NCBI GenBank assembly: GCA_017301975.1
Contig: JAFLEI010000016.1
Coordinates: forward strand, 1-58,348
Length of the DNA stretch: 58,348 nt
Source of the DNA: Verrucomicrobiota bacterium
GTDB taxonomy: Bacteria > Verrucomicrobiota > Verrucomicrobiia > Verrucomicrobiales > Verrucomicrobiaceae
Direction: 5' to 3'
Positions within the stretch are counted from its first letter, which is position 1; each line of letters begins with the position of its first letter. The notes below the pieces were generated by a model. That model did not search any database, was not told the origin of the DNA, and saw only the letters and a program-made list of their open reading frames with translations. Positions 26,464 through 36,204 of the stretch are shown here, piece by piece. Both the position numbers and the translations under genes were made by a program.

Positions 26464-28569
26464 ATGTCTCTCACCTCATTTTTTCAGCCGCGCAGCATTG
26501 CTCTCGTCGGAGCCACGGAACGGGAAGGCAGTGTCGGCCGTGCGATCTGGGACAATCTGCGAGGCTTTTCCGGGACCGTTTTTCCGGTGAATGCCAAACG
26601 TGCCGACGTGTGCGGGGTGAAGGCTTATCCAAGCTTTGCCGCGCTGCCGATGGTGCCGGAACTGGTGATCATCGTGACACCGGCAGCCACGGTGCCGGCT
26701 CTCGTCGAGGCGGCGGGCACAGCGGGCGTGAAAGCTGTGGTGGTGATTTCTGCCGGATTCAAGGAATCGGGGCCTCAAGGTGCCAAACTTGAAGCGGAGG
26801 TGCTGGCGACGGCGCAACGGCATGGCATGCGGTTGATCGGGCCCAACTGCCTCGGATTGATGAATCCGCATGCGGGGCTGAATGCGAGCTTTGCCAGCAG
26901 CGTGGCGCAGCCGGGAAGGGTGGCTTTTCTCAGCCAGAGCGGGGCGCTGTGCACGGCCATCCTGGACTGGAGTCATGACCAGCATGTGGGCTTCAGCGCG
27001 TTTGTTTCGACCGGTGCGATGGCGGACGTGGGCTGGGGTGATCTCATCCGGCATTTCGGTGAGGATCCAAATACCAGCAGCATTGTGATCTACATGGAGT
27101 CCGTGGGGAATGACGCCGCAGCGTTTCTGGCGGCGGCGAGGGCAGTGGCGGCGCAGAAGCCCATCGTGGTGATCAAGGTCGGACGCACGGCGGAGGCTTC
27201 GCGCGTGGCGGCTTCCCATACCGGTGCCCTGACCGGCAGCGATGCGGTGCTGGATGCGGCACTGCGGCAGAGCGGCGTGCTGCGGGTGGATACGATTGAG
27301 GAGCTGTTTGACATGGCGGAGGTGCTGGCCAAGCAGCCGCTGCCCACGGGAAGAAGACTGGCCATTGTAACGAATGCTGGCGGACCCGGGGCATTGGCGA
27401 CGGATGCGCTGGTGCTTGGCAAAGGGGAGCTGGCGGACCTCTCAGCGCAGACCATGAACGAACTGAATGCGGTGCTGCCTGAATGTTGGAGCCATCATAA
27501 TCCAGTCGATGTTTTGGGCGATGCGGATGCGGCAAGGTTTGCCCAGGCGCTGCGCATCGTGGGCAGGGATGATGGCGTAGATGGAGTGCTGGCGATCCTG
27601 ACTCCACAGGCGATGACGCATCCCACGAGCATCGCGCGTGAGGTGGCGCAGATCGCCGGAGAAACAGGCAAACCATTGCTGGCGAGCTGGATGGGGGCGC
27701 AGAGCGTGCAGGAGGGGCGTGGTATTCTCAATGAAGCAGGGGTGCCCACCTATGACTATCCCGATGAGGCCGCGCTGGCTTTCGTGCGAATGAGGGAACA
27801 TCGGCTGCGGCTGATCTGGCTGAGCGAAACCTTGAGCGCGCATGCTGACGATGACGAGAGCGAAGAGCTGCCGTGCGTGGGAGACATGATTGACGCTGTG
27901 GTCAAGAGCGGGCGCACGCTGATGACGGAGCAGGAGGCCAAGCAGCTGCTGCATGTGGCGGGCATTCCGATTGTGGAAACTCGTGCGGCCTATGATGAGG
28001 AGGCGGCGGTCGCTGCGGCGGAGGCGCTGGGCTATCCGGTGGTGGTGAAGCTGCTGTCCTCCACGATCACGCACAAGAGCGACTGCGGCGGTGTTCAGCT
28101 GAATCTGCTGAACGCTGCGGCCGTGAGGCAGGCGTGGCGGCTGATCCAGGATAATGTGACGCACCTGCATGGTCTTGCAGCATTTGAAGGTGTGACTGTG
28201 CAGCGAATGATAACGCACAAGGGTGTCGAGCTGATTCTCGGTGCGAGCACCGATGCCCAGTTTGGGCCGGTGCTGCTGATTGGCGCGGGCGGGACTTTGG
28301 TGGAGGTTTTGCAGGATCACGCGCTGGCGCTGCCGCCGCTCAATTATGCCTTGGCAAGACGGTGGGTGGAGCAAACGAGGATCGCCAAAGTGCTGCATGG
28401 CGTGCGCGGTCAGCCAGCGGTCGAGTTCTCCGCACTGGATGACACGCTGGTGAAGTTTGCCCGGCTGGTGCAGCATGAACGGCGCATCGTGGAAGTGGAC
28501 ATCAATCCGCTGCTGGCGACGCCAGAAGGCGTCGTGGCTCTGGATGCGCGGGTGGTGGTGAGGAAATGA
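26464..28569 (+). CDS. acetate-CoA ligase (ADP-forming) family, fused alpha-beta acyl-CoA synthetase
   Basis: The protein has 701 residues from the ATG at 26464. The open frame reaches 26440. The CoA-binding domain opens with FFQPRSIALVGATEREGSVG. The succinyl-CoA-ligase-like second domain contains IGPNCLGLMNP and VAASHTGALTGSDAVLDAA, whose His is the phosphorylated residue near 251. The last 220 residues form an ATP-grasp domain (PVVVKLLSSTITHKSDCGGV; GAGGTLVEVLQD). This alpha-beta fusion converts acyl-CoA, ADP and Pi to acid and ATP or the reverse. There is no GNAT domain, so it is not a Pat-type protein acetyltransferase. The gene stands alone with gaps of about 200 bp on both sides. Confidence 0.85.
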   Translation: MSLTSFFQPRSIALVGATEREGSVGRAIWDNLRGFSGTVFPVNAKRADVCGVKAYPSFAALPMVPELVIIVTPAATVPALVEAAGTAGVKAVVVISAGFKESGPQGAKLEAEVLATAQRHGMRLIGPNCLGLMNPHAGLNASFASSVAQPGRVAFLSQSGALCTAILDWSHDQHVGFSAFVSTGAMADVGWGDLIRHFGEDPNTSSIVIYMESVGNDAAAFLAAARAVAAQKPIVVIKVGRTAEASRVAASHTGALTGSDAVLDAALRQSGVLRVDTIEELFDMAEVLAKQPLPTGRRLAIVTNAGGPGALATDALVLGKGELADLSAQTMNELNAVLPECWSHHNPVDVLGDADAARFAQALRIVGRDDGVDGVLAILTPQAMTHPTSIAREVAQIAGETGKPLLASWMGAQSVQEGRGILNEAGVPTYDYPDEAALAFVRMREHRLRLIWLSETLSAHADDDESEELPCVGDMIDAVVKSGRTLMTEQEAKQLLHVAGIPIVETRAAYDEEAAVAAAEALGYPVVVKLLSSTITHKSDCGGVQLNLLNAAAVRQAWRLIQDNVTHLHGLAAFEGVTVQRMITHKGVELILGASTDAQFGPVLLIGAGGTLVEVLQDHALALPPLNYALARRWVEQTRIAKVLHGVRGQPAVEFSALDDTLVKFARLVQHERRIVEVDINPLLATPEGVVALDARVVVRK

Positions 28570-28706
28570 AAAGAATGAGGGAAGTGTGGGATTCAGCCTG
28601 AAGAGCTGGTGCCAGTACTCGGGTTTACCGATTCGATTGTGGCGGCAGACGCCGCTTTCAAATCTGAATTGCTCTAAGGTTGGCAGATTTGTTGGTTGCC
28701 TGTATT

Positions 28707-28748
28707 GACGCACGCTGCGTGAGATCAGCGTGCGTCCGGACGGACGCA
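28707..28748 (+). promoter_or_regulatory. mutually exclusive hairpins upstream of the RND operon
   Basis: GACGCACGCTG (28707-28717) pairs perfectly over 11 bp with CAGCGTGCGTC (28726-28736). The overlapping TGCGTCC (28731-28737) can instead pair with GGACGCA (28742-28748). The second arm is shared, so only one hairpin can form. The block ends 19 bp before the adaptor ATG. It may be a repressor operator (TetR/AcrR-like palindrome) or a leader switch. Confidence 0.5.
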
Positions 28749-28767
28749 GTAAACGAATTCCTTGAGC

Positions 28768-29934
28768 ATGAATCTATTCTTTAAACACCCCTTGGCTGCG
28801 CTGGCACTGTTGCTTGCGAGTTGCGAGCGTTCACCATCGGGACCTCCTCCGGCAGCGCCGGGACCGCCGGGACCCATGGAAGTGGGGGTGCTGACCGTTG
28901 CCACTCAGCCAGTGACATTGACGCAGGATCTGCCGGGGCGCATTTCCGCCTTCCGCGTGGCGGAGGTGCGGGCACGTGTCAGCGGCATCGTGCTGAAGCG
29001 GCTTTTCAAAGAGGGCAGCGATGTGAAGGAAGGGCAGGTGCTGTATGAGATTGATCCCGCTCAGTATGAGGCCTCCTACGAAAGCGCGCTGGGAACGCTG
29101 GCCCGCGCCGAAGCCGGACTGAATTCCGCTCAATTGAAACTGAACCGCATGAAGTCTTTGATCGACTCCCATGCCGTGAGCAAGCAGGACTATGATGAAG
29201 CCTCGGGCAGCCAGCGCGTCAATCAAGCGGAGGTGCTGCTCGGTCAGGCTGCCGTGAAGACGGCGAAAATCAATCTCGACTACACGAAGGTGACCTCCCC
29301 CATCACCGGGCACATCGGTCTCTCTCAGGTGACGGAGGGGGCTTATGTGCGGACGGATCAGGCCACTTTGCTCACCACCGTGCAGCAGATCGACCGTGTG
29401 TATGTGGACGTGAACCAGCCCAGCAGCGATCTGCTGCGATTGAAGCATGCGATTGCGAGCGGCAGGCTCAAGGCGGACGCGTCGGGGCAGCCGAGCGTGA
29501 AGCTTGTTTATGAAAACGGCGACATCTACCCCGAGGAGGGGACGCTGGAGGTGTCTGACGTCACCGTGAACACGCTGACCAATTCTGTGACGGTGCGTGC
29601 GGTGTTTCCGAACCCACGCGGTGATCTGCTGCCCGGCATGTTTGTGCGTGCGAGGCTGGAAGAGGGCACCACGCCGGACGCCATCCTGGTGCCGCAGCTT
29701 GCGGTGAGCCGCAATTCGAAGGGCGAGCCGACTGCGATGGTCGTGGGTGCGGAGAGCAAGGTCGAAATGCGTGTGCTGGAGACTCCGCGTGCTGTGGGCA
29801 ATCAGTGGCTGGTCACTTCCGGACTCAAACCGGGCGACCAGCTCATCATCAACAATCTGCAGAAGATTCGTCCCGGTGCGCCGGTCAAGGTCGCTGCGGA
29901 TGCTACTGCCTCAACCCCCGGTGCCCCAAAATAA
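28768..29934 (+). CDS. RND efflux periplasmic adaptor (membrane fusion lipoprotein)
   Basis: The protein has 388 residues from the ATG at 28768. The TTG two codons earlier is less likely. The signal ends in LLASCERS, a lipobox with Cys17 or so lipidated, as in AcrA/MexA. It is followed by a Pro/Gly linker. The usual order follows: beta strands, lipoyl half (VRARVSGIVLKRLFKEGSDV), a helical hairpin at about 105-165, the second lipoyl half (YTKVTSPITGHIG), a beta-barrel, and a membrane-proximal domain. It connects the inner-membrane pump to an outer-membrane channel. The pump gene starts 6 bp downstream. No TolC-type gene is present. Confidence 0.93.
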   Translation: MNLFFKHPLAALALLLASCERSPSGPPPAAPGPPGPMEVGVLTVATQPVTLTQDLPGRISAFRVAEVRARVSGIVLKRLFKEGSDVKEGQVLYEIDPAQYEASYESALGTLARAEAGLNSAQLKLNRMKSLIDSHAVSKQDYDEASGSQRVNQAEVLLGQAAVKTAKINLDYTKVTSPITGHIGLSQVTEGAYVRTDQATLLTTVQQIDRVYVDVNQPSSDLLRLKHAIASGRLKADASGQPSVKLVYENGDIYPEEGTLEVSDVTVNTLTNSVTVRAVFPNPRGDLLPGMFVRARLEEGTTPDAILVPQLAVSRNSKGEPTAMVVGAESKVEMRVLETPRAVGNQWLVTSGLKPGDQLIINNLQKIRPGAPVKVAADATASTPGAPK

Positions 29935-29940
29935 TTCACG

Positions 29941-32900
29941 ATGTCACGCTTCTTCATCGACCGGCCGGTCTTCGCCTGGGTCATCGCCATCATCATCATG
30001 CTGGCGGGGGCGCTCTCCATCGAGAGACTGCCCATCGCTCAGTATCCCAGCATTGCGCCGCCCACCATTGCGATCATCGCATCGTATCCCGGCGCATCCG
30101 CCAAGACACTGGAAGACACGGTGACGCAGGTCATTGAGCAGAAGCTCAACGGCATTGACCACCTGCGGTACATTGAATCCGCCAGCACCTCAGACGGCAC
30201 AGCGACGATCACCGTCACCTTTGATGGTGAAGCCAATGCGGACACGGCGCAGGTGCAGGTGCAGAACAAGGTCGCACTCGCCATTCCGTCTCTGCCGCAG
30301 GAGGTGCAGCAGCAGGGCGTGCAGGTGAACAAATCGGTGCGGAACTTCCTCATCGTGGTGGGTCTGATTTCCACGGACGGCAGAATGACCAACACCGACC
30401 TCGCCGACTACAATGCCAGTGTGATGAAGGATCCCATCAGCCGTCTGCAGGGCGTGGGAGAGATCCAGGCCTTCGGCACGCAGTATGCGATGCGCATCTG
30501 GCTGAATCCCGACAAGCTGACGAAGTACCAGCTTTCCACCAATGACGTCATCGCCGCAGTGCGTGCGCAAAATGCGCAGATTTCCGCCGGCGCGCTCGGG
30601 GCGCTGCCCGCCACGGAAGGGCAGCTTCTGAATGCCACGGTGATGGCGCAGAGCCGCCTGCAGACGCCGGAGCAGTTTGGCGCGATCCTTCTGCGTGTCA
30701 GCCAGGACGGCTCCCGTGTTTTCCTGCGTGATGTGGCGCGGACGGAGCTTGGCAGTGAATCCTACAACGTCATGGCGCGCTACAATGGCATGCCTGCCAG
30801 CGGCATGGCCATCCGCCCGGCACTGGGGGCGAATGCGCTGGAAACCGTGGACCTCGTGAAGAAGAAGGTGGAGGAGCTCTCGCAGTTCTTCCCGCCGGGC
30901 GTGAAGGCCATCTATCCCTACGACACCACGCAGTTTGTGCGCATCTCCGTGGAGGAGGTGGTGAAGACGCTCATTGAAGCTGTCATTCTCGTCTTCGTAG
31001 TGATGTTTGTTTTCCTGCAAAGCTGGCGTGCCACGCTGATCCCCACCATCGCCGTGCCTGTGGTGCTGCTCGGTACCTTTGGTGTCATGTCAGCGGCCGG
31101 GTATTCCATCAATACACTGACGCTGTTTGGTCTGGTGCTGGCCATCGGCCTGCTGGTGGATGACGCCATCGTCGTGGTCGAAAACGTCGAGCGCGTGATG
31201 CAGGAGGAGGGGCTTTCGCCGAAGGAAGCCACGCGCAAATCCATGGATCAGATCAGCGGTGCCCTTGTGGGCATTGGGCTGGTGCTCAGCGCGGCTTTTG
31301 TACCCATGGCTTTCTTCACGGGGTCCAGCGGTGTCATTTACCGGCAGTTCTCTCTCATCATCGTCAGTTCGGTGACGCTCTCCGTATTGGTCGCGCTGAT
31401 TCTAACACCGGCACTTTGCGCCACCCTGCTGAAGCCGGTGGCCAAGGACCATGGCATCAACAAACGCGGCCCCTTCGGCTGGTTTAACCGCGCCTTCGAG
31501 CGCACGGCGGATCATTATACAAACGCGGTTGCCGTGTTCCTGCGGCACTATGTGCTCGCGCTGATCCCTTATATCGCCATCGGCGTCGCGGTCGTTTTTC
31601 TCTTCGAGCGCGCGCCCACCGGCTTCCTGCCAGATGAAGACACCGGTGTGCTCTTTGCCATGGCCCAGCTCCCGCCCGGCTCCACCCGTGATCAGTCGGA
31701 TCAAGTGCTGAAGAAAATGGAGAAGCATTTCTTCGAGGAGGAGAAGGACGTGGTCGAAGGCGGCTTCGGCGTGCTGGGCTTCAGCTTCAGCGGCAATGCG
31801 CAGAACCAGGTGCTCATGTTCGTCAAACTCAAGCCCTGGGGGGAACGCAAACTGCCAGAGCAGAAAGTGAAGGCCATCCAGATGCGAGCATTGGCCAAGT
31901 TTGGGCAGATCAAGGAAGCTCTTGCCTTCGCTTTCGCGCCACCCGCCGTGCTGGAACTCGGCACCGCGACCGGCTTCGATATGCGCCTCGTCGATCTCGG
32001 CGGGCTTGGGCATGAGGCGCTCATGGAAGCCCAGGGGCAGCTTCTCGGCATGGCCTCCAAGAATCCCCTCCTTGCCTCGGTGCGCCCGAACGGCCTCGCT
32101 GACACGGCCGCTTATCAGATTGAAATCGACCAGGAAAAAGCCAGCGCTCTGGGGCTTTCACTGGCAGACATCAATGCCTCTCTCAGCACCATCCTGGGCT
32201 CGACCTACGTCAATGATTTCATCGACAAGAACCGCGTGAAGCGCGTCATGATGCAGGGGGATGCGCCGTTTCGGATGCTGCCGGAGGACATCAACCGCTG
32301 GTATGTGCGCAATGCTCAGGGCGGCATGGTGCCGTTCTCCGCCTTTTCCAGCGCCTCCTGGAAAATGGGCTCGCCCAAGCTTGAGCGCTTCAATGGTTCC
32401 CCTTCGCTTTCCATCCTGGGTGAGCCGTCTCCAGGACACAGTTCCGGTGAGGCCATTCACGAGATTGTTCAGATGGCGAAGTCACTGCCGCCAGGCATTG
32501 GCGTTGCCTGGGCGGGGCTGTCGTATGAAGAGCAGATGTCCGGCTCCAAGGCCTCATCGGTTTACATCATCGCTTTGCTCATGGTCTTCCTCTGCCTTGC
32601 CGCGCTGTATGAAAGCTGGGCCATTCCGTTTTCGGTGATGATGGACATGCCGCTCGGTGCGCTGGGTGTTATCGCTGCCACGCAGTGGCGCGGCATGCCG
32701 AACGACATCTATTTTCAAATTGGCCTCATCACGATCATTGGCCTCTCGGCCAAGAACGCGATCTTGGTCGTGGAATTTGCCAAGGAGCACTTTGATCAAG
32801 GTGCCACGCTCATTGATGCCGCGCTGCACGCTGTCCGCCAGCGTCTGCGTCCGATCCTGATGACTTCCATCGCCTTCGGCCTTGGGGTGCTGCCGCTGGC

Positions 32901-33090
32901 GATCAACACCGGCGCGGGGTCGGGAAGTCAGAACGCGATTGGCACCGGGATTGTCGGTGGTGCGGTGACGACCACGTTGCTGGGGCTGTTCTTCGTGCCG
33001 TTGTACTTTGTGGTTATTCTGCGGCTGTTCCGGGTGAAGCCTCTGAAGGTGGCGGCGGGGCAGAGTGGAGCGCCAGTAGAGGTGAAGTAG
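29941..33090 (+). CDS. RND multidrug efflux pump, HAE1 family (AcrB-like)
   Basis: The protein has 1049 residues, standard for hydrophobe/amphiphile efflux pumps. The first helix begins [20 protein letters not shown]. The proton-relay Asp pair sits in [17 protein letters not shown], and the partner Lys in [17 protein letters not shown]. Two large periplasmic loops separate the two halves of six helices each. It exports drugs, bile-like detergents or envelope metabolites using proton motive force. It forms an operon with the adaptor lipoprotein (6-bp gap). The outer-membrane channel is not encoded nearby and must be borrowed. No regulator gene is adjacent, but an inverted-repeat block precedes the operon. 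Confidence 0.95.
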   Translation: MSRFFIDRPVFAWVIAIIIMLAGALSIERLPIAQYPSIAPPTIAIIASYPGASAKTLEDTVTQVIEQKLNGIDHLRYIESASTSDGTATITVTFDGEANADTAQVQVQNKVALAIPSLPQEVQQQGVQVNKSVRNFLIVVGLISTDGRMTNTDLADYNASVMKDPISRLQGVGEIQAFGTQYAMRIWLNPDKLTKYQLSTNDVIAAVRAQNAQISAGALGALPATEGQLLNATVMAQSRLQTPEQFGAILLRVSQDGSRVFLRDVARTELGSESYNVMARYNGMPASGMAIRPALGANALETVDLVKKKVEELSQFFPPGVKAIYPYDTTQFVRISVEEVVKTLIEAVILVFVVMFVFLQSWRATLIPTIAVPVVLLGTFGVMSAAGYSINTLTLFGLVLAIGLLVDDAIVVVENVERVMQEEGLSPKEATRKSMDQISGALVGIGLVLSAAFVPMAFFTGSSGVIYRQFSLIIVSSVTLSVLVALILTPALCATLLKPVAKDHGINKRGPFGWFNRAFERTADHYTNAVAVFLRHYVLALIPYIAIGVAVVFLFERAPTGFLPDEDTGVLFAMAQLPPGSTRDQSDQVLKKMEKHFFEEEKDVVEGGFGVLGFSFSGNAQNQVLMFVKLKPWGERKLPEQKVKAIQMRALAKFGQIKEALAFAFAPPAVLELGTATGFDMRLVDLGGLGHEALMEAQGQLLGMASKNPLLASVRPNGLADTAAYQIEIDQEKASALGLSLADINASLSTILGSTYVNDFIDKNRVKRVMMQGDAPFRMLPEDINRWYVRNAQGGMVPFSAFSSASWKMGSPKLERFNGSPSLSILGEPSPGHSSGEAIHEIVQMAKSLPPGIGVAWAGLSYEEQMSGSKASSVYIIALLMVFLCLAALYESWAIPFSVMMDMPLGALGVIAATQWRGMPNDIYFQIGLITIIGLSAKNAILVVEFAKEHFDQGATLIDAALHAVRQRLRPILMTSIAFGLGVLPLAINTGAGSGSQNAIGTGIVGGAVTTTLLGLFFVPLYFVVILRLFRVKPLKVAAGQSGAPVEVK

Positions 33091-33306
33091 GCTTAAGCTT
33101 CAGCTTTCTTCATGAAGACTGGTGTGGACCCGCGCTGGCATCACTACGCGATGCGGGTGCATTCATGCGTGCGTGATGCATGGCTACGAGGGGTGTCGCT
33201 GCGCTCAACCGCCTCGCTACGGGCTGAGATGGCTCCGCCATCTGCCCAGACCGCAGATTCGTGTCTTCCGCAACGGCCATCACAGCACGCCACTTGCCAC
33301 GATTTA

Positions 33307-33837
33307 TCAGTCGGATACGACCCATGAATGGGTGGCTGAGGAATATGCATGCCGGTACCAGGATGGCTGGAAGAACAGAGTAAACTGACCATTCAATCCC
33401 GGCTTGTATGAGATCTTGTACAGCGGGCGGTCCGGCTTGGGCAGCGAAGCATCGAGTTCGGCGATGGAGGCTGGCAGTGCGCCGTGTATCCAATGATGCT
33501 CGGTGATGGCTGCGGCCAGGGCCTCGATTCGCTGCATCGTCGACGTTAACTCTCTGTAACGCATCTGATGCCCCAAGATCGTAGCAAAGATCAGGACTGC
33601 CGCGAGCACGCAGGTGTCACGAAGCGCCGGGAGCGGACGATGAGCCTTGATCCCTCGAAACCAGATCACGACGAAAGACAGCAGTGTCAGAATAGCTGGG
33701 AAGAGGAAATAGCCAGCGGCCAGCCAGGCGTCCTCTGCTGGGAAGGATGTGAGAAACGCCAGCGCTGCCGCAGAGAGGCCGAGCCCTAGGAGCACGAAAG
33801 AGGCGGCGTTCAAAGAGCGGGCAGGTGCGGATGGCAT
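33307..33837 (-). CDS. small membrane protein, unknown function
   Basis: The protein has 176 residues. There are three hydrophobic segments in the first 110 residues (about 11-30, 38-58 and 75-90), then a soluble tail with a helix (TMQRIEALAAAITEHH) and the pattern GALPASIAELDASLPKPDRPLY. The latter resembles the tail of type II secretion pseudopilin-like or periplasmic sensor proteins, but no family is claimed. The downstream 216 bp between this gene and the RND pump (33091-33306) contain no convincing gene. Confidence 0.55.
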   Translation of the reverse strand: MPSAPARSLNAASFVLLGLGLSAAALAFLTSFPAEDAWLAAGYFLFPAILTLLSFVVIWFRGIKAHRPLPALRDTCVLAAVLIFATILGHQMRYRELTSTMQRIEALAAAITEHHWIHGALPASIAELDASLPKPDRPLYKISYKPGLNGQFTLFFQPSWYRHAYSSATHSWVVSD

Positions 33838-33878
33838 TCGGGAAATAGATTAACCCGGCTGGCTTGATCGTTCCATAC

Positions 33879-35147
33879 TCACGCCTTGATGACGCCCTTC
33901 AGCACCTTCATCTGGGAGGCTGCGCGCTCCTCGACAAAGGCCATCGCTTTTTTGACCTTGGCCTGGGCGGCGGGGTAGTCCTTGTGGATGCTCATGAGGA
34001 TCTCGAACATCTTGGTGGCCGGGGTGGAGTCGAACTCGGGGGCCCATTCTTCGAGGCCGATGTCCTTGAACATCCAGCACTTGGGCGAGTGGAACTCGGA
34101 GAAGGTGTGCATCATCGGCGTGCCCATGGCCAGGGCCATGATGGGCGTGTGCGGCTCGTGGCAGATGACGGTGTGGGCGCGGGCGTAGAAGGAGCAGGCT
34201 TCGTCCACGTTCCAGAACTCGTCGAAGTTGACCACGTAAGGCTTCATGTCGTCCGGCAGGGTGTCGTAGATGAACTTCTTGTTGTACTCCATCTCCTTGT
34301 TCACCTCCGGGGCAATGACCACCTTGAACCCGGTCTCCTTCACCCACATCGCTATGAGATCCTGGTACACCTTCGCTCGCCGTGTGTCGTCGGCGATGTT
34401 CTCCGGGGTGGGATGCAGCGGGTTGAGCTTCTGCGGCCGTTTGTCATCCACGCCGGGGCTGCTGGGGGAGTGCGTGCGAAGCTGGATGGTGATGAACTTC
34501 TTTTCCTCCAGGCCGTGCTTCTTCATCCGCGCCAGCGCCTTTTCGTCATCACGCACATCAATGCCAAAGCAGCCATCGGGTCCGAACTCCAGCACAGGCG
34601 GCTTCACGCCCGCGTCCTGGAGCAGCTTCAGCGTTTTGGAATCGCGGCAGTAGATGTAGGCCGCGTTGTTCAGCAGCGCGATGCGCTTCTCCTCATCCTT
34701 GCCCGTGACCATGTCCAGGAAGTAGGACTGCCCCTGCAGGCCCCAGGGTTTGCCCATTTTCTGGCAGTAGATCATGAAATCCGTGCTCTGTCCCATGCCC
34801 GGCCCGCGCAGGAAAAAGTCGCAGCGTTTCACCGCCTCCTGCACCGCACCGCCCTCTTGGGTGAGCGAGCCCTTCACGATCTCCAACTTGGGAAACCGCT
34901 TTATCAGCATCGCATCCACCGCCTCATTCGTGTTCATCGCCCACAGAATGACTTTCGCCTCCGGCAGATACTGCTCCAAGAAGCGCAGCGTGCCGGGAGT
35001 GTGCCCAATGTCGCCGATATTCTTCGTGGCCCAGCCGCATTGAAGGAGGACGGTTTTTTGAGGGGTGGCGGTCTGCGCGAATGTAGACAGGGCGGAGGAA
35101 CCGAGGGTGAGAGCGGAGGTTTGGAGGAAGAAGCGGCGGGTGGGCAT
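33879..35147 (-). CDS. Tat-exported polysaccharide pyruvyl transferase family protein
   Basis: The protein has 422 residues from the ATG at 35147. The N-terminus (MPTRRFFLQTSALTLGSSA) is a twin-arginine signal. The rest follows the pyruvyl transferase (CsaB/WcaK-like) pattern: GWATKNIGDIGHTPG near the start, FLRGPGMGQ in the middle, then a CHEPHTPIMALAMGTPMM block near 350 corresponding to the family substrate site. Known members add ketal pyruvate to cell-wall or exopolysaccharide sugars in the cytoplasm from PEP. Export of such an enzyme is odd, and its real reaction may differ. It is the only gene for saccharide decoration in the window. Confidence 0.7.
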   Translation of the reverse strand: MPTRRFFLQTSALTLGSSALSTFAQTATPQKTVLLQCGWATKNIGDIGHTPGTLRFLEQYLPEAKVILWAMNTNEAVDAMLIKRFPKLEIVKGSLTQEGGAVQEAVKRCDFFLRGPGMGQSTDFMIYCQKMGKPWGLQGQSYFLDMVTGKDEEKRIALLNNAAYIYCRDSKTLKLLQDAGVKPPVLEFGPDGCFGIDVRDDEKALARMKKHGLEEKKFITIQLRTHSPSSPGVDDKRPQKLNPLHPTPENIADDTRRAKVYQDLIAMWVKETGFKVVIAPEVNKEMEYNKKFIYDTLPDDMKPYVVNFDEFWNVDEACSFYARAHTVICHEPHTPIMALAMGTPMMHTFSEFHSPKCWMFKDIGLEEWAPEFDSTPATKMFEILMSIHKDYPAAQAKVKKAMAFVEERAASQMKVLKGVIKA

Positions 35148-35232
35148 GTAAAGATCCAATGGGCAGGCTTTGAATGTTTATTCCTAGTGCAGCGTTTTTC
35201 CCGACGCGAGGCCGTGGAAAACTACATGAAGA

Positions 35233-35598
35233 TTACTCCGCCCCCATTCGCAGATGTGCCAACAACGGAATGCTTGACTCGGAAAGAGATCGGTATGGTT
35301 TGTACGGCGCATACTCCTGATAGCTTTTGTATGGTTTGTAGCTCTTGTATGATTTGTATGACTCATACTGTGCATAGACTGGGAGGGTCTCCCGAACATA
35401 TCCGACTCGGCAGCCGGCGTGATCCCAAACTATACCCTCTTCGAACCATCCCAAATGCTTACCGTTAAACCCATAAATATGTTCTTTGTTTAGATATGCC
35501 AAAGGCTGGCCGTCCCATGAATAAATGGTGAGGTCCTCGTCCGCTGCGATGTAAACGGTCGGCTCCCCTGAAGGCTCAAACAGTGCGACTTCTCTCAT
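35233..35598 (-). CDS. 4-fold beta flower domain protein with K-x-Y repeat tail
   Basis: The protein has 121 residues. Residues 1-70 are short strands built around VYIAADEDLTIYSWDGQPLAYL, YGFNGKHLGWFEEGIVWD and GCRVGYV. These are internally repetitive (x-Y-x-x-x-G/D-x-x-L/W) in the way of the 4-fold beta flower domain, recalled from annotation and not checked. Residues about 76-102 are a low-complexity run of K-S/P-Y triplets (KSYKSYKPYKSY). Function is unknown. It lies at the edge of an AT-richer patch with the next gene. Confidence 0.6.
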   Translation of the reverse strand: MREVALFEPSGEPTVYIAADEDLTIYSWDGQPLAYLNKEHIYGFNGKHLGWFEEGIVWDHAGCRVGYVRETLPVYAQYESYKSYKSYKPYKSYQEYAPYKPYRSLSESSIPLLAHLRMGAE

Positions 35599-35719
35599 AT
35601 GATGCTGATGCTATACTGGTCGATAGGAAGTGAATCCGCTGTGCATCTAGCCTGACAAAGTGGTTAACCCACAATCATTGATGCATGTATACACTTTAGA
35701 TGCTTACAAACATGCAAGC

Positions 35720-36094
35720 TTAGGATCTGGCTTTGAGATTGCCTTCATCATCATATTCATCAAACTGCTCGCGCCATTTTTGAAGATTTTCTCCAAATGC
35801 GTAGTCTCCATATGTGAGAGCTTCTTTTCCATAGTTTATCCTCAACCCGTTTTGAACATGAGAGAGTTCGTCAAGCTCGTGTAAAAACGACCTTATGCCT
35901 TCGTCAACTGCGTTGGAAAGCATGCGACGCAAGGCAAGTTTGTCTTGATCGTCAAGCTTGCTCAGAGCGATCTTCAAATCGTCGGGAATGCCTTCGTGAG
36001 TGTGTGCTCCGAGATGCGACTCAAGAATTCTTAAAGGGATATTGCGAAGACCACGAATGACAACAATTCCAAAGTGTTCAGTGGGTTGGCTCAT
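35720..36094 (-). CDS. small helical protein of unknown function in AT-richer patch
   Basis: The protein has 124 residues from the ATG at 36094. A TTG at 36103 is an alternative. It is acidic and mostly helical (LDDQDKLALRRMLSNAVDEGIRS), ending in charged residues. There are no signal peptide, Cys motifs or known catalytic residues. The surrounding 35,600-36,130 bp use more A/T, including third positions, than the flanking GC-rich genes, which suggests recent arrival. Small acidic single-domain proteins in such patches are sometimes immunity proteins, but nothing here proves that. Confidence 0.5.
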   Translation of the reverse strand: MSQPTEHFGIVVIRGLRNIPLRILESHLGAHTHEGIPDDLKIALSKLDDQDKLALRRMLSNAVDEGIRSFLHELDELSHVQNGLRINYGKEALTYGDYAFGENLQKWREQFDEYDDEGNLKARS

Positions 36095-36204
36095 AAAGTT
36101 CAATTACTAGGTGTTTTACATAAAGAGCAAGAAGAATTTAACGGGTCTTGAAATGGCCTCAAGATGAATGGTTTGTTTGTCTTTATGCGATTCAAACGTC
36201 CCGC

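Noticed and set aside
26227..26474. Minus-strand frames of 62 and 69 codons between the zinc-ribbon and acyl-CoA synthetase genes
   Set aside because: There is no domain, they overlap the well-supported small gene or the synthetase start, and I could not distinguish them from noise.
33091..33306. Possible small genes or a transposase remnant between the RND pump and the membrane protein
   Set aside because: Short frames on both strands are incompatible with each other, and none has a recognisable motif.
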